The translations under genes were made by a program, and so were the position numbers. Shown piece by piece: positions 50,041 through 61,810 of a stretch of DNA of 64,000 nt (the stretch's first letter is position 1; each line of letters starts with the position of its first letter). The DNA comes from Ophiura sarsii (lineage: Eukaryota > Echinodermata > Ophiuroidea > Amphilepidida > Ophiuridae), in assembly GCA_035610835.1 (NCBI GenBank), contig CM069446.1, forward strand, positions 47,469,625 through 47,533,624. The letters run 5' to 3'. The notes beneath the pieces are model-generated. The model did not search any database and was not told the origin of the DNA. It was given only the letters and a program-made list of their open reading frames with translations.

Positions 50041-52166
50041 AAACAATGCACTCCGCGTGTGCGCCGTTGAATGCTCGCACCACGCGCTTTGTTTTGATTT
50101 GTTGTTCAGGAATTGAGGTTCGTCGATTTTCACTGCGGGTGATAGAAAATTGGCTAACATGTTTTTATTCGTTTTTACATAAATTATGCTCAAATTGTGA
50201 ATTTAATGTGTATAGTGTCGTGTATGAATTAGGTCAATACATATGTATGGCTTATTTCTTGAAAAGCACTTGCGCAAAAGTTGATATGCTCACAAAATAG
50301 CACACACCTTCGGAGTCAACATTAGCCCGAGTGCATTGATGTGTCTAATTTATCTCGAAACAACACATTATGCATTCATGGACTATAAATGGTGCGTGTA
50401 TTCCGTTATTCAGGTGCCGATAATTGCGCTGGTATCTATACGGTCAGTGTTTTTGAGGAAGAAAGTTGAACCAAAAAAGGATTCCCACCATTCACGTGTA
50501 AATAGTAATTGTGTGAGGCCATATGAATTTATGTAGGCGCAAAAGATCATCGACCTATTACAGGTTGTTTACGCGTTAGTTGCTCTATAGCTGTCGATGA
50601 CCGGTCATATCTAGGTTGTCTGGTAATGGTGCGCTGCTTTCCTGTCGGTATCCTTTCTACGCGGCAATTTCGCGTCGCGCTCGGTTTGTTGTTGATGCAT
50701 GGCGAGGGTTGCACTTGTCGTGGTCATACGTTCTTCAATCAGGTGTCGTGTTCATCATTCACTGTTTTGATTTTCATGAGTTTGGTTTGGTGATAATATT
50801 TCGACAACAAATTCGTAGCGTAGCTGTCCGAGGTGGAGAAAATCGGATTTATATTTTTACTCAGCGAGAAAAAAAAAGGATGATTGTTAACCAACAACCT
50901 GGAGTTAACAGCTTCAACGCATAGCAGCCGTACTCTCGCTGAAGTGTACTTGGGCTTGGTAACTTAAACTCTGGATATTGCGCTGTGGGATTTCTCAATT
51001 TTAAAATCATCGGGAATATTTAACATCAGGAATCTGATTCTCGACCTTCTTATGGCCTAATTGAGGCCTAGGGATGTTGCATAAGCATTGGAGGACATAA
51101 TATCGAAATGCATAGACACTAACAGGTAGGTTAACGCGGTAGAAAACAGGATTACATCGGGGAGAAAGGTGATCATTTTGGAACTGGAAGTCTATACAGT
51201 CGACGACGCCGTGTGTAGGCTTTGAACTATATTGAACGCTATGCTTAACTTACATTGCCAAAAGAACAAGGCAAGCAGCTAGTAAACTGAATACCTCTCG
51301 GGAAATGGACAAGATCCGACGGCTACCATCGGCAGAGTTGGCGAGTAGGCAGTTGCAGAGTTTCAGCGGCAACGGAGGCATGACAGCGACTGGGTTGAAT
51401 CAAGTATGACTTCTGGACTCCGACCAGGCACAATGAGCTCTGGAGGTTGTCAGACGAACATTTAATACATATGCGAGGCGCAAGATTGGGTCATTGCATC
51501 ATTGATCACACCCAGAGATTGTGATTGCTTCACTGAAATTGTTCATTAATCGTGTTAAATATACATGCATAACTTACTTACAGAATTAATTTGGGAACAT
51601 TGCACATTTCTTGTGTAGACCTTTGCTTAATTAAAAAAATATCTATGCGAAGGGGCAGATTCGACAACCTTTATAAATTTGGGATATTTATCAATCGTAA
51701 GGAATTATGTTTGCGTTAATCTTGTAGAACAAATTGTAAAGTTTCAAAGAGAGTGTTTGTCAAATTGTTTCTATTTTAAATTTATAATCATCATATTTAG
51801 CCAGATATTGTATGTTGGTGTAATATTTCAAAAGTGTAGAATGTCAAGGTCAACTTCTATTGCAGTCTTAATTTACAGTTTTGTGACATAATGACATTTG
51901 AGAAATGTAATATTTCAGGTGATGAATCTGAAGGAGTAGTTTATGACAATTATTCAGTCAATGACTTTTAACACCTTATGATGAGGTAACATGTTGATCA
52001 ACAGGCTATGGGTTACATCATAACAAAAACTTTTCCTGGAGCAAAACCTTTATATTCCCTTCGTTGATGTAGACATGTAGACATAAATATTGATAAATAA
52101 ACATACTTACAAGGAATTGGTCTATACCTTCCTTTATTTATTCTTTCCAAGGTGCTACTTTGTTCA
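50041..52166. other. Sequence unique in window, no firm gene
   Basis: Not shared with the X, Y, Z or W segments and less AT-rich than its surroundings. Several 60-100 codon frames exist (50001-50300, 50336-50536, 50616-50924), none with a recognisable domain. A short ATG-started stretch at 51305-51406 has a coding-like look (balanced base use, a GT-type donor-like sequence right after codon 33 and an acceptor-like TATTTCAG at 51912). This is the best place in the window for a host exon, but I cannot support a gene model. Confidence 0.3.
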
Positions 52167-52175
52167 GTATTTTTC

Positions 52176-52550
52176 CCGGTGGGGGTGGGGGGGGGGGGGG
52201 GGGTTACTCGCATAAGACGGTTTACGGGGGTGTCCCGCTCTAATGGGTAGCTTTTTTGGCACAAAATCCCTAAACATGGGGTATGATTTTGTGCTGGAAA
52301 TCCCTAATAATTGGGTCCCATTTTACAAATGGGTCTATTTTCGCGATTTATTTGTCTATTTTCGCGAAAAATTAAAAAAATTAGGTATATTTTCCCGATA
52401 ATTTGCGAACATTTGGTCTAAAATGAAGCAAAACCCCTGAAAATGGGTATCGATTTTTCCAAAATCACCCCTAAAAATGGTTAGGGTTTTTGAATCTCCA
52501 GCGGCACACCCCGACCAAACCAAATCCGAGTACCCCCCCCCCCCCCCCGG
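52176..52550. mobile_element. G-run MITE with 9 bp target duplication
   Basis: The left end CCGGTGGGGG with a long G-run and TTACTCGCAT mirrors the right end GTACTC(G)G with a long C-run and CCGG. The 9-mer GTATTTTTC is duplicated exactly on both sides (52167-52175 and 52551-52559). Nine-base duplications are usual for Mutator-like transposons (inference). The interior has CCCTAAA/GGGT-like repeats and no coding potential. Confidence 0.8.
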
Positions 52551-52559
52551 GTATTTTTC

Positions 52560-53930
52560 TATTGTTATATACTTATAATTATAAGGTTGTAAATGTTCTA
52601 GTTAGAACATGTCTTTTGTTATGATTTTGAAAAACAGGGCATGTATCAAACTGACGTAAGGCCTATAATAATAATTTTATAGCGTACCCTCCTTTAGAAG
52701 TTACTTTATTCAATTAAAACAACAGTGTTACCCTTTGATCATATATATAAATATAATCGGTTGAACAATCGAAGTGAATTAGACTATATTGGCTTTCTTT
52801 GTGTTACGTCACCATGAAGGATCGTCCAAGTTAGGTCGGGTGCAGTAGATCATTCATGTCAGTTGGCCCGCCAGACTCGCACCACTGTTTAATTAAATGC
52901 ATGTTTACTATTAGTTTCTGTTGTTGGTTACCCTTGGGGAAGTTCATATATGTATATGGGCGGGTTAAATGTTCATTATCGGGTTGGCACAAGATAGCTA
53001 GCACCTGGAGCCAATTACTATGTTTCTCTTTCTCTCTTGAGTTTTTGAGTTTTACGTAGCCGGCTACTATCCCATTGAATTTTTATCTGTGTTCATATAT
53101 GTGTAGGTTTCCCTAGTCCTAGGTTATGGTATTTGTAATGTATGTGCGTATATTGCACTCCTATACATTGTATATTCCTTATATGATATTGTAAATTGTA
53201 TGGTGATTCACATTGATATACCATAATTGTGCACCTGCGTTACGGTGCGGCAATACACTGACAACACGCTGTTGTGTCATGAGGATGATTTCTGAAATAC
53301 ATGTAGGCCCACTAAACAATTATTTTGGATTGATTGTGTCTTTTAACAATGTAAACAAAATGAATATGGTGTGGGTGGTATGGTGGTTGGAGAATTGAGC
53401 ATGGGATGCGGGCCCGGGGGATCGCAGAATAGCCCTTTTCACTGGAGACACTATCTAGGAGGAGTGCTGCCCGGCGACCCCTGCGGACGCCCTTACCTAC
53501 CCGGCTCGATGCTGTATGTCCTATTGTAGGAGTTTGTCAAATTCGTCTAATATCAGCTAGGATCTTGTCAAGTGTTGTTCAGTAGCAGGTTGTTCCAGAA
53601 CACTAGCTCACTGACACATTGATTGTCAAAATTGCTCAATATCGCTTATAATATGAGTTGGTACATAGCAGGGGATTCTGGTTCACATTGCTTAAAATCT
53701 AAATGTCAATTGCATAAACTGTTGTTAAAGTGGCATTTAACCAAGATTGGATGGGAGCATGGGAAATGCCGAATTGTTTGAGAATATTGTAGTACATAGA
53801 TTGATTGTTTGATTTAAAGACTATACTTTGTTTGTTCTTGTAGTTAGGCGATGGCCTACCATTCTCTTGAAAAATAAAACTGTGATATTCAATCTTTTTT
53901 GTCATGTGCTTCTCTACACAATGTATAATA
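52560..53930. other. Non-coding stretch, nothing firm
   Basis: No paralogy to other parts of the window and no recognised domain. A GC-rich patch at 53395-53510 stands out from the AT-rich background; its start (GGTATGGTGGTTGGAG) is faintly tRNA-like but lacks a B-box. Confidence 0.4.
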
Positions 53931-54129
53931 TAGAGGCCTTGAATACATTACGGTTGCTTTACAATAACAATCCCAAAGCATGAATTGATAACGTATAGGA
54001 TGTCGTAATAGAAACTTATAACAATTATAAAATCATGAAACACAAGTGTCTGTGTACATTATGTTATTGTAACGTTTAACAGCAATCAAACACGGATATC
54101 GAATAACAAATCGTCTAGTTCCTTAAAAC

Positions 54130-54187
54130 AAAGAGGGCCGTCTTCTCGTACGTATTTTTAAATGCGTACGAGAATACGACCCTCTTT
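54130..54187. repeat. Hairpin in X5
   Basis: AAAGAGGGCCGTCTTCTCGT with its near-perfect reverse complement, relative of the hairpin at 20069-20126. X3 and X4 have only a degenerate remnant (AGAGGGCGGTATCCTCT) at this point. Confidence 0.8.
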
Positions 54188-54399
54188 GTATTAAACGCGT
54201 GTTTAGTTTAAATCCGCGTTTTTAGTTTAAACTAAACACGCTTTTAACTTTTATTTTATACATATCGTTTAACTAAACGCAATTCTCGAAAATGTGTTTA
54301 ACTAAATATATAGGTATGGAGGTAGTTTTACGGGCGGTTTAACAAATAAACTCGTGCAACGATTGTACGCCTTGAATAAATACTCAACCGTGCCCGGTG

Positions 54400-54817
54400 G
54401 CGAAATAATTAACCGTAACCGACATATGGATAGGCTAGGTTATATGCGTAATAATAACATCGTAGCTCGGGCGTAGATCACAGGAAGCTCGCTGTACGCT
54501 ATACATATTCGACTTACGCACGTTTTATTGTATTATATTGTTAACAGATTAGCTTTATTCCGTAAAAATCATATCGATTCAAATTCCAATCGCTGTTAGC
54601 CATCTCCTCGTGGTCTAATGGCTATCGAACACGGCCCATGAACGAATGGTTACTGGTTCGAATCCCGGTGTCGTACGTAGACAATTGCGTATGAACCTCA
54701 TTTGATATTTTTTCGACAAAAGGATATGTTATGCAAGTAAAAATGCAAAACATTTGTATACATATAAACATGTATATCAGTTTCAATCTAAATGTTGTTT
54801 ACGGTAAATAAATTCGC
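54400..54817 (+). mobile_element. TIR element with tRNA-like body, 9 bp TSD
   Basis: Ends GCGAAATAATTAACCGTAA and TTTACGGTAAATAAATTCGC are inverted repeats. Flanks TGCCCGGTG (54391-54399) and TGCCTGGTG (54818-54826) are a 9 bp duplication with one change; X3 has the single site ATGCCCGGTGCAAG at about 38357. Within it, 54605-54680 is tRNA-like on the plus strand, with A-box TCGTGGTCTAATGG and B-box GGTTCGAATCC. The TSD length suggests a Mutator-like MITE (inference). The tRNA-like body is degenerate in its stems. Confidence 0.8.
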
Positions 54818-55300
54818 TGCCTGGTGCAAGCTGAAGTGCAGATCGTGTAGTCATAGAAACACACCCGCATTTGAGAAATTCAGTCAATATCTATAATTCT
54901 AAGCCATGTTAAATTAAATACCTCTACACAATGAACGCACGACCCCTCTGGGGACGAGATTTGCGGAGTTTAAAATCGTGATGGTTTATATTTATTGAAA
55001 TAAACCGCTAGCTTACGTTGTAAATAGTTCTTTTAAGTTACTGAGACCTCAGGGTTGTCAACGGTGACGGCCAAGCCACTACGAATTTATGACAGACGAT
55101 TAAATTTCAAAATTTGATACGGGGTTTATTAACCCTTTGTTGCCCGAGACAGGTGTGACAGATGAACTCTTGTTTTACCTGATACTGAACGATTTAAATG
55201 TGTTATTTAAAGGCCATCATGATATGTGTGGATGTTATCGATCATTCAGATATATCTTTTAATACTGACAATTTGATTACTACGTGTCTTATAATTGGAC

Positions 55301-56391
55301 AATTTACCAGACTGAACTATTTGGTGGTAAATTGTTGACCCGGTATTGACCACCCCTGACAAAGCATATGAAGTCTTGGAAATAATATAGCACACACATT
55401 CGACGAAAAATACATTAATAATTTATGAAGCGGTATTATGAAAGTGTTTGAAATATCAATATGTATGACGAACTTACCTAGTCTCAAACTTGATATAATT
55501 ATTTGCAATGAAAAACAAATATAGAATACAACCTACAGGACAAAAATCGATTCACGGACATGTCTAGTAATGGTTTTTTTCTATCGAAACACCAGTGAAA
55601 CACACACATCGTCCCAGTTGCTGATGAACACGTATCACAAATAGATGGTATATCCTAGCCCAGAACCCCATATTGACGGATTAAAGGATCATACAGGTTT
55701 ATTCTGTAATAGGGTAATGTACACTAGCCTAACTTATGAATGTCTTATACCAAGAATATACCAACTATTTTGAGTCCATGTCGGTCTGGGTAAAATTGTC
55801 GCCATATGATAGAATCATGTACCATTTTGGAGGTATCTATACATATGCGATTCAAAGAGGTAAGTGGTTTAATAAGAACACCTCAATCGCTGCCAGGTAT
55901 TTGGTTCGTGATATGTCTGTCACAGTCACAAGACACCAGAATATTTAACTAAGATTTATAGAAAAAAGACACCTGTGTTAGCTCATGTTCCACTGAGTTC
56001 CCCAGGTGCGTATGTACGTGATATGTATCTGGAGCACACAAGCGTAGACTCATAAAAGTTGATGCATTGTTTGATTCAGAAATTATATTAATTGGTAAAT
56101 GTATCCAACAATCGTGTTCTTTGACTTTATATACTGACAAATTAATGACAATACGCAGTGCATTGTAGTCTTATGATATGGTTAGACATTTTTGAAAATA
56201 AATAAAATCGAGTTTAGTATGCAGGATTGATATTCCGGTTGATATTGGTTTTTTCCTTATCTATCATGCTTTGTCCTACAGGCAACTTAAACACTATTCC
56301 TCACGACGAATTTTCTACTTACTTTCAGCCCTCAGAATTAAACATGTTAAATGTAATATACATTTTTAATATATATATATACAGGGTGTCC
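55301..56391. other. Non-coding stretch with a diverged direct repeat
   Basis: A ~130 bp part (about 55865-55990, with GTGATATGTCTGTCACAGT and GACACCTGTGTTA) recurs at about 57925-58050. The frame 55736-55948 spans it and ends upstream in a donor-like GAGGTAAGTGG, but no protein family is recognised and the second copy lacks the upstream part. Confidence 0.4.
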
Positions 56392-57492
56392 CAAAAGTCT
56401 ATGCACGACTTTGAAGCTTTGTATTTCACAAAATATAAGTCGTATTGAAAATATGAATACATATTTAGAAAGAGGAGATGTGGGAAATAAGTTTGATACC
56501 AAACATTGGAGTAACATCTGTTTGTAATGCCACCCTAGAAGAAAAATATGTATTACTGCAAAAATGTAATTTTATACTTCGGCGGAATAAAGTTAAAAAA
56601 TCCATACCTATTGAGATTAACAAAAAGACGGGTAGAGTTGGTTACACGGAAAGTGACCCGTCAAATGTAATATTTAAAATTTTACATTACAGTGATCCCA
56701 TTCATAATAACAAATTATATCACACATAATTTTCGTTTCTATAGTGAAATCTAGTTTAAATGTTTTGTTTGATCTGAATCTTGTATGGAAACTTCTTCAA
56801 GTCCTTACGCATAATTCTGTGAACAGTTTTGTGATCTTTTAATCTTGTTTTCTGCGGAAAGTCTGCGAATAAATCTCTTTGGTCTTATAACATCAATGTG
56901 ACTTGTTGATCAACCAGTCTTTTTTCTACCACATCGAGACAAATCATGCACAGTTCCTGTGTTCAAAAATGTATCCACCAACTTCAGAATGGATATTCTT
57001 CCTGGTGCGCGTTTCACTTTGAAATGTTTTCTGAACTTTTGTTGAGTAAGTTGAACTGAATTTGTTTCAGCGTAGACCCATACAATTTGTATTCGATTAT
57101 CTATGCTGTAAACCATCTTGAATGAAGACTTTTGCTGTGCAATGTTGTCTACTGCGCCTATTTATGTTGTGAGTGACCGAGTTTGCTAATAACATTAATG
57201 TTTCAAGGTAAGCAGTGCACTGTGACTAATGCGCAACGTTGCTTTCATACCGTTAATTTATGCGCACCTGGTTTTAGCAACAATGTGTGGTACTTGGTAT
57301 GGGTAGGTCTCACACGGCCAAAAACTTTCAACCAGTTTTATAATGTTGTGCGTTCACCAATAGGGTTGTGTTTGGTATCAAAATAATTTCCCAAATCTCG
57401 TCTATCAAAATATGGTTAAATTTATACCATATGATTTATATTTTATGAGATATGACTCTTCAAAAACGTGCATAGACTTTTGGGACACCCTG
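56392..57492 (-). mobile_element. mariner-like element, defective
   Basis: Ends CAGGGTGTCCCAAAAGTCTA and its reverse complement (26 bp, through GCACG) enclose 1.1 kb, with TA immediately outside each end, the Tc1/mariner target. About 1.1 kb is somewhat short of a full mariner (1.3 kb). Only the DNA-binding part of the transposase can be read (next entry); the catalytic DDE/D part is missing or unrecognisable, so it is dead but its ends look intact. Confidence 0.9.
56745..57116 (-). pseudogene. mariner transposase N-terminal HTH region
   Basis: From a start at 57116 the minus strand reads NRIQIVWVYAETNSVQLTQ, KRAPGRISILKLVDTFLNTG and LSRCGRKKTG, which matches the first helix-turn-helix of mariner-type transposases (the 'ETGSV...RRPPS..TILRLV..F..TGSV.D..RSGR' pattern). 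After a frameshift near 56915 it continues with HKTVHRIMRKDLKKFPYKIQ, the second helix-turn-helix. Beyond that no catalytic motifs are seen. The element probably has an internal deletion. Confidence 0.85.
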
Positions 57493-58089
57493 TATGAAGA
57501 CCACACATTCCGTCGACATATTAAAATTTGAAACACGTCCTTTCTTTATCGTGCATAGTAATTTCCGGATTGCTATTCAAGGATGTTCAAGTTGATACAT
57601 TTTTCATAATGATGTAACATAGAAGATGATAACTTCTCAAAAACAAATCTTAATTTAGGCATAAACAGCTATATCGCTTTTTCTTTAATTAGAGTAAGTC
57701 AGACATAACGGGCACTATCTTCGCAAAAGCGCCACGACAATTATAGGCCTGTATATTCAAAACAAATGGTAGTGAGAAAAAGGCCACATAGTTGGTTTTC
57801 ATATTAAAAAAAAAAAATGTTTGAAACCGTAAAAGGTGCTCAATTAATTGGATTAGATCTTACAAATCTACAGACACTTTTTGAAGTAAACATCAGTGGT
57901 AGAAGGGGGTAACATAACTTTAGAATGGTTTACTATAAGAATACTTCAATTTCTGCTCAGTATTTTTTTCTCGTGATGTGTCTGTCACAGTAACAAGAAG
58001 ACAACATAGTTTATTAAGAAATATATAGAAGAAAAAATCGACACCTGTGTTACTTCGTGTGCCACTTGTACTTGGTACTTGGTTGTGTA
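57493..58089. other. Non-coding stretch
   Basis: Contains the second copy of the ~130 bp direct repeat noted at 55865. Otherwise nothing recognised. Confidence 0.4.
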
Positions 58090-58163
58090 AATCAAAGATT
58101 TTCTAGTGCAGGTATGATAGTCTCTATAGAGACTATCATACCTGCACTAGAAAATCTTTGATT
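58090..58163. repeat. Perfect 74 bp palindrome without spacer
   Basis: 37 bp starting AATCAAAGATTTTCTAGTGC is followed directly by its exact reverse complement (centre CTCTA/TAGAG at 58126-58127). No mismatch in either arm. Confidence 0.95.
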
Positions 58164-58615
58164 CAAATGTCGTTTAGAAACTGATATATAATATGTTTCA
58201 TAGCACCTGTATCACATGGCATGTTTGAAAAGAGCGGAATATGTGTCATCATTGTACATTAACTTAATTCTCCACCCAGTGTTTTTATAGAACTAAACTC
58301 GAACCCACGCGCACAATGGACAACGTGTGCATATTGTTTAAATCAATACTGATAGATGCAATCGTTCAGGAAACGAGAGGGAATAATTGTTGATGACTTG
58401 TTGTTCAGTTATTTCATGACAGGGCTAAATACTACAGGTCGTGTGCCTTGAGTTGGGACCCCTTTGTGTGACATTATGCTAAAAATGGAAAAATCACATG
58501 GATTTTGCTTAAAACATTTTTAGCATTAAAACTATACATAGGAGTATAAGGAAAGTATACATTTCCTGAAAGCATATACATTTTCAAATCTCACAATGAC
58601 AATATCAAGGTCATT

Positions 58616-59152
58616 ATACAGGGTGGGTAGATAATATATAGGGTGCAAACATCAAGAAATGCACTAAAATATTACAAAAATACTGGTCATTAACATACCT
58701 TGAAGATATATATATTTTTTTAAGCTGCATAATTCAAAAGTATACACTAGTATTACAAAGAAAAATGATGCCACTTTTGTCTTTAGTTATAAAGGATACC
58801 TTATACAGGGTGGTCAAAATTTGTAACACTATAAGTATGTGACAACGTATTTCTGAAATAAAGTTAACTGTTATCATAAGTTAGTGTCATAATAAATTTT
58901 AAATTGATGTTTTGTAATAATATTGCATCAAACACAAACATATGACCAATAATTACCATGTTATACAGGGTGTAACAAGCGAAATGCACATGTATGATCG
59001 AGTACTCAATCCACGCGTTTCTTCACTTTTTGATTTTATTTTGATGAACGCAATGATAATGAAATGAAATAAAGAACACATAAAATGAACATGTTACAAT
59101 TAGAAATGTTGCCTAAATTTAATATGGCCAATAACATCATATATACAGGGTG
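58616..59152 (+). repeat. Series of TATACAGGGTG ends
   Basis: TATACAGGGTG starts at 58616, 58802, 58962 and 59142, all in the same orientation and 160-186 bp apart, without matching CACCCTGTA ends. The motif equals the tip of the mariner-like element at 56392. The sequences between are only loosely similar, so this may be a decayed tandem array or repeated insertion of related ends. Confidence 0.6.
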
Positions 59153-59718
59153 TTACAAAATAAAGCACATGCGATCTAATGGAGCGCTTATTTTTGAAAA
59201 CAATCTATTTTCTTCAGTTTACTGCCATAACAAGTTTTGAGCATGGGTAAAATAAATTAGTATTCAGTAATTGTGCAAGATGCAATGTGGGTACTTTTGT
59301 CCGACAATGATCAACAGACTATTAACAATGACACCGGTGGATTCATCTCCCACCCCTTCCCACATCTCGCTACGCGCCGTAAATCTTTCAAAATTGATAA
59401 AGATGTCACAAATTCTGGACACATTTCAAGATTACGCGCATGCAATATGCACACCGTATAGTATCGATTGGGACGTTAAATCACGAGTACACATGTACAC
59501 GCGGGCTTTTTGAACTCACTCGGCATGCATGCAGTAGAGCGTGCATACCTTGTAATTTGTAAGCTGTCATTTGTATGGTTATAGCAAAGTAAACATACCA
59601 CACGTACAGAAAATGTATACTGTTTCTCTCCATGAAGTGGTTAATTTATTTTAAGATATTATGCACAAGTGTATGAATTGTTATCAGTATAAATAAATAA
59701 ATCGGTTTACTTCTAATC

Positions 59719-60005
59719 GGTACACAACAGCCAATCTCTCTGACATTCTATCTATATAGCATGTATCGTCAATGAGTGATGTGAATGAAGTATTTCATTG
59801 CGTGTCTGCGAGATTAGCTCCTCACTGCGATTCCTCCTCCTCCTCCCCAACACTCACTCCTCAACGGTACACATCAGCCCGATCTCTCTGACATTCCACC
59901 TAGCATGTATATTGATTATCAATAAGTGAAGTGAATGAAGTATTTCATAGCTTGTCTATAGAGATTGGCTCCTCCTCCGGTTCCTCCTCCTCCTCCCCAA
60001 GCACC
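59719..60005 (+). repeat. Two-copy direct repeat with CCT-rich tail
   Basis: GGTACACA at 59719 and 59876 begins two copies of about 130-145 bp sharing TCTCTCTGACATTC, AGCATGTAT, GTGAATGAAGTATTTCAT and a TCCTCCTCCTCCTCCCCAA tail. Function unknown; the tail is microsatellite-like. Confidence 0.8.
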
Positions 60006-60469
60006 CGTTGATCAATTATTTGCTCCCAATTAAAACTCAATTAGGACATTATTTTGTGGATGGTATGGAAAGAATATTTATTGTGCTTTGTAATGACACC
60101 AAATTGGTTATTTTATGATTAGAAATATAGAAACGGTGATATCATAAACATCATAAACAGTGTAAAAATGTCACACCTCCTCAAAATACGGGGTTCCAAT
60201 TCGTGGCACACGACCTACATGTTCTTTATCTTGGTCCGAAACATACATAGATTCAAACGACTTGGCGCACATAAGTATCCCTGTAAGAGAAAGTAATTGT
60301 GTAAAACCATTACAGCTAAGTCCGCAGCTAAACTGGAATGTTGGTGCGTGACGTCCGTAGCCAGACGGAAATGTGCAGTGAAGAAGAATGGTGGGCGTAC
60401 TAACAAGTCTTATTACTTAAGTTTTTTTTAAAAATAAGGGTGCGCTAAAAACTGGAACTGAATTAAAGG
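60006..60469. other. Non-coding stretch
   Basis: No recognised feature between the direct repeat and the LINE 3' end. It may include 3' untranslated LINE sequence. Confidence 0.4.
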
Positions 60470-61810
60470 ACGTTGCTACTACGTGGGGGTTGCATAGCTC
60501 TAATGATAGGCATGGACGATGTTCTGAATGTGTTTACCGACGGATGAATATGAAGGACAGCAGCTGGTGGGAGTCCGTTCCATACAAAGATTGCCCGATG
60601 GTAGACAACGAACTTGTGTGCATTTATTGATGTGTGTGTTTAGTTTACATCTTTGAGGGGTGGTCCAATCTATTGGAGATGTGTGTAGCCCTTTGATTAT
60701 TGTGTGGAGAGTTAATGTCCACCAAGTCATATTGTATTTTGTACAGCATGGTGGCTTGTTGAGCCATGCGGCGAGTGTGTAGGGTAGCCTATGTGAGGTG
60801 GTTAACTAATGGGTAACAGGGGTTTGTCTCCTGTAGTCTCGGAAAACAAACCGGGCTGAGCTTCTCTGTATTTTCTCGATCCTATTTATTTCGGATTTTG
60901 TTTGAGGGTTTCATACCTCACTTACGTATTCGACTTGTGGGCGTATGAGTGTTTAGTAAGCTCTAGCTTTGACATTTTGGGAGCAGGGTGAGAGAGTTCT
61001 CCTCAGTAGACCAATTATTGTCCGATTGGCTTTATTTAGGACTTTGGTGCAGTGACCGTTCCATTTTAGGTCATGTGAAACGGTGACGCCTGTTGAACAC
61101 AAAGAATGTCCTCGTCCAGTAATGATGTGTACTGATGGGCACGTGGTGTGCGCTTAAAGTGTGATTGAGAGAGCAGCACATCGTTTGACGTTGAATGACA
61201 TTGACCATTTTTGGCCCATTTTCCTAGGGTTGCCAGGTCGTATTAAAATATGCTTTGATCCTGTGGATCCCTTACCTCTCTGTATATTATGCTGTCATCT
61301 GTCAAGTACAGTAGATTGTATGTGTCATTTATGTGATTTATATATAATAAGAATTGACAGGGCCCAGGACTGAGCCTTGGGGCACCCCTGATGATTCCAT
61401 TAACCCAGTTTGAGTGAGTTTCATTGACGGATACTGCCTGTGTTCGGTTTGATAAGAAACTATTTATCCACCCTAGTGTGTTTTTTCTGATACCATAGTA
61501 ATTTAGTTTGACTGCAAGGTGCTGATGAGAAACTTTTGTCAACAGCCTTATCATCAGTCTGGCCTTTGCGGTTTAGGGTGTCAGACCAGTCATTTATGGA
61601 GTTTATAAAAGCTGTGTACATTTGACTGTCGCTCCCTAAAGCCGTGTTGGTCATTTATTAGTATATTGTTTGAATTTAGGTGTTAAGCAACGTGGCTCAG
61701 GACTATGTGCTCCATTATTTTACAGCATACGCAGGTTAACATGGTTAAAAAGATTGGTCTGTAGTTGGACGGGTCAGATTTGTTACCACTCTTAAATACA
61801 CAGAAAACTT
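60470..61810 (-). pseudogene. CR1/jockey-like LINE ORF2 (RT to C-terminus)
   Basis: Minus-strand reading in order: VFKSGNKSDPSNYRPI and LCKIMEH-like sequence (61800-61690, RT start), DKVSHQHLAVKLNYYGIRK, then GWINSFLSNRTQAVSVNE, a broken GVPQGSVLGP-like stretch (PRLSPGPCQFLLYINHIND), LTDDSIIYR (the catalytic YADD motif with A changed to T), then, in other frames, EVWNPQTKSEINRIEKIQRS, the RTTPQRCK region and IFVWNGLPPAV (60570). Frameshifts at about 61690, 61555 and 61240 break it. The endonuclease half is missing; homology stops at about 61806, where the GAGTC-rich sequence begins. Confidence 0.85.

Larger units (their letters stand above)
53931..55300 (+). repeat. Repeated sequence X, copy X5 (partial)
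   Basis: Matches X3 from GAATACATTACGGTTGC (38000) with a hairpin at 54130-54187, then jumps over a deletion (about 38530 to 39655 of X3) and continues to about 39975. The MITE at 54400-54817 is inserted in it. No gene. Confidence 0.7.

Noticed and set aside
53395..53510. GC-rich patch considered as a tRNA or SINE head
   Set aside because: Faint A-box-like sequence but no B-box at the right distance and no stem pairing.
55736..55948. Frame with a donor-like GAGGTAAGTGG, considered as a host exon
   Set aside because: Its second half is a two-copy repeat, no family is recognised and no acceptor or partner exon is evident.
56478..56729. 83-codon plus-strand frame inside the mariner element
   Set aside because: Opposite to the transposase strand, no recognised motif; likely chance.
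59273..59513. Overlapping 62 and 80 codon frames
   Set aside because: No domain, both frames equally open, and located in a tract of decayed repeat ends.
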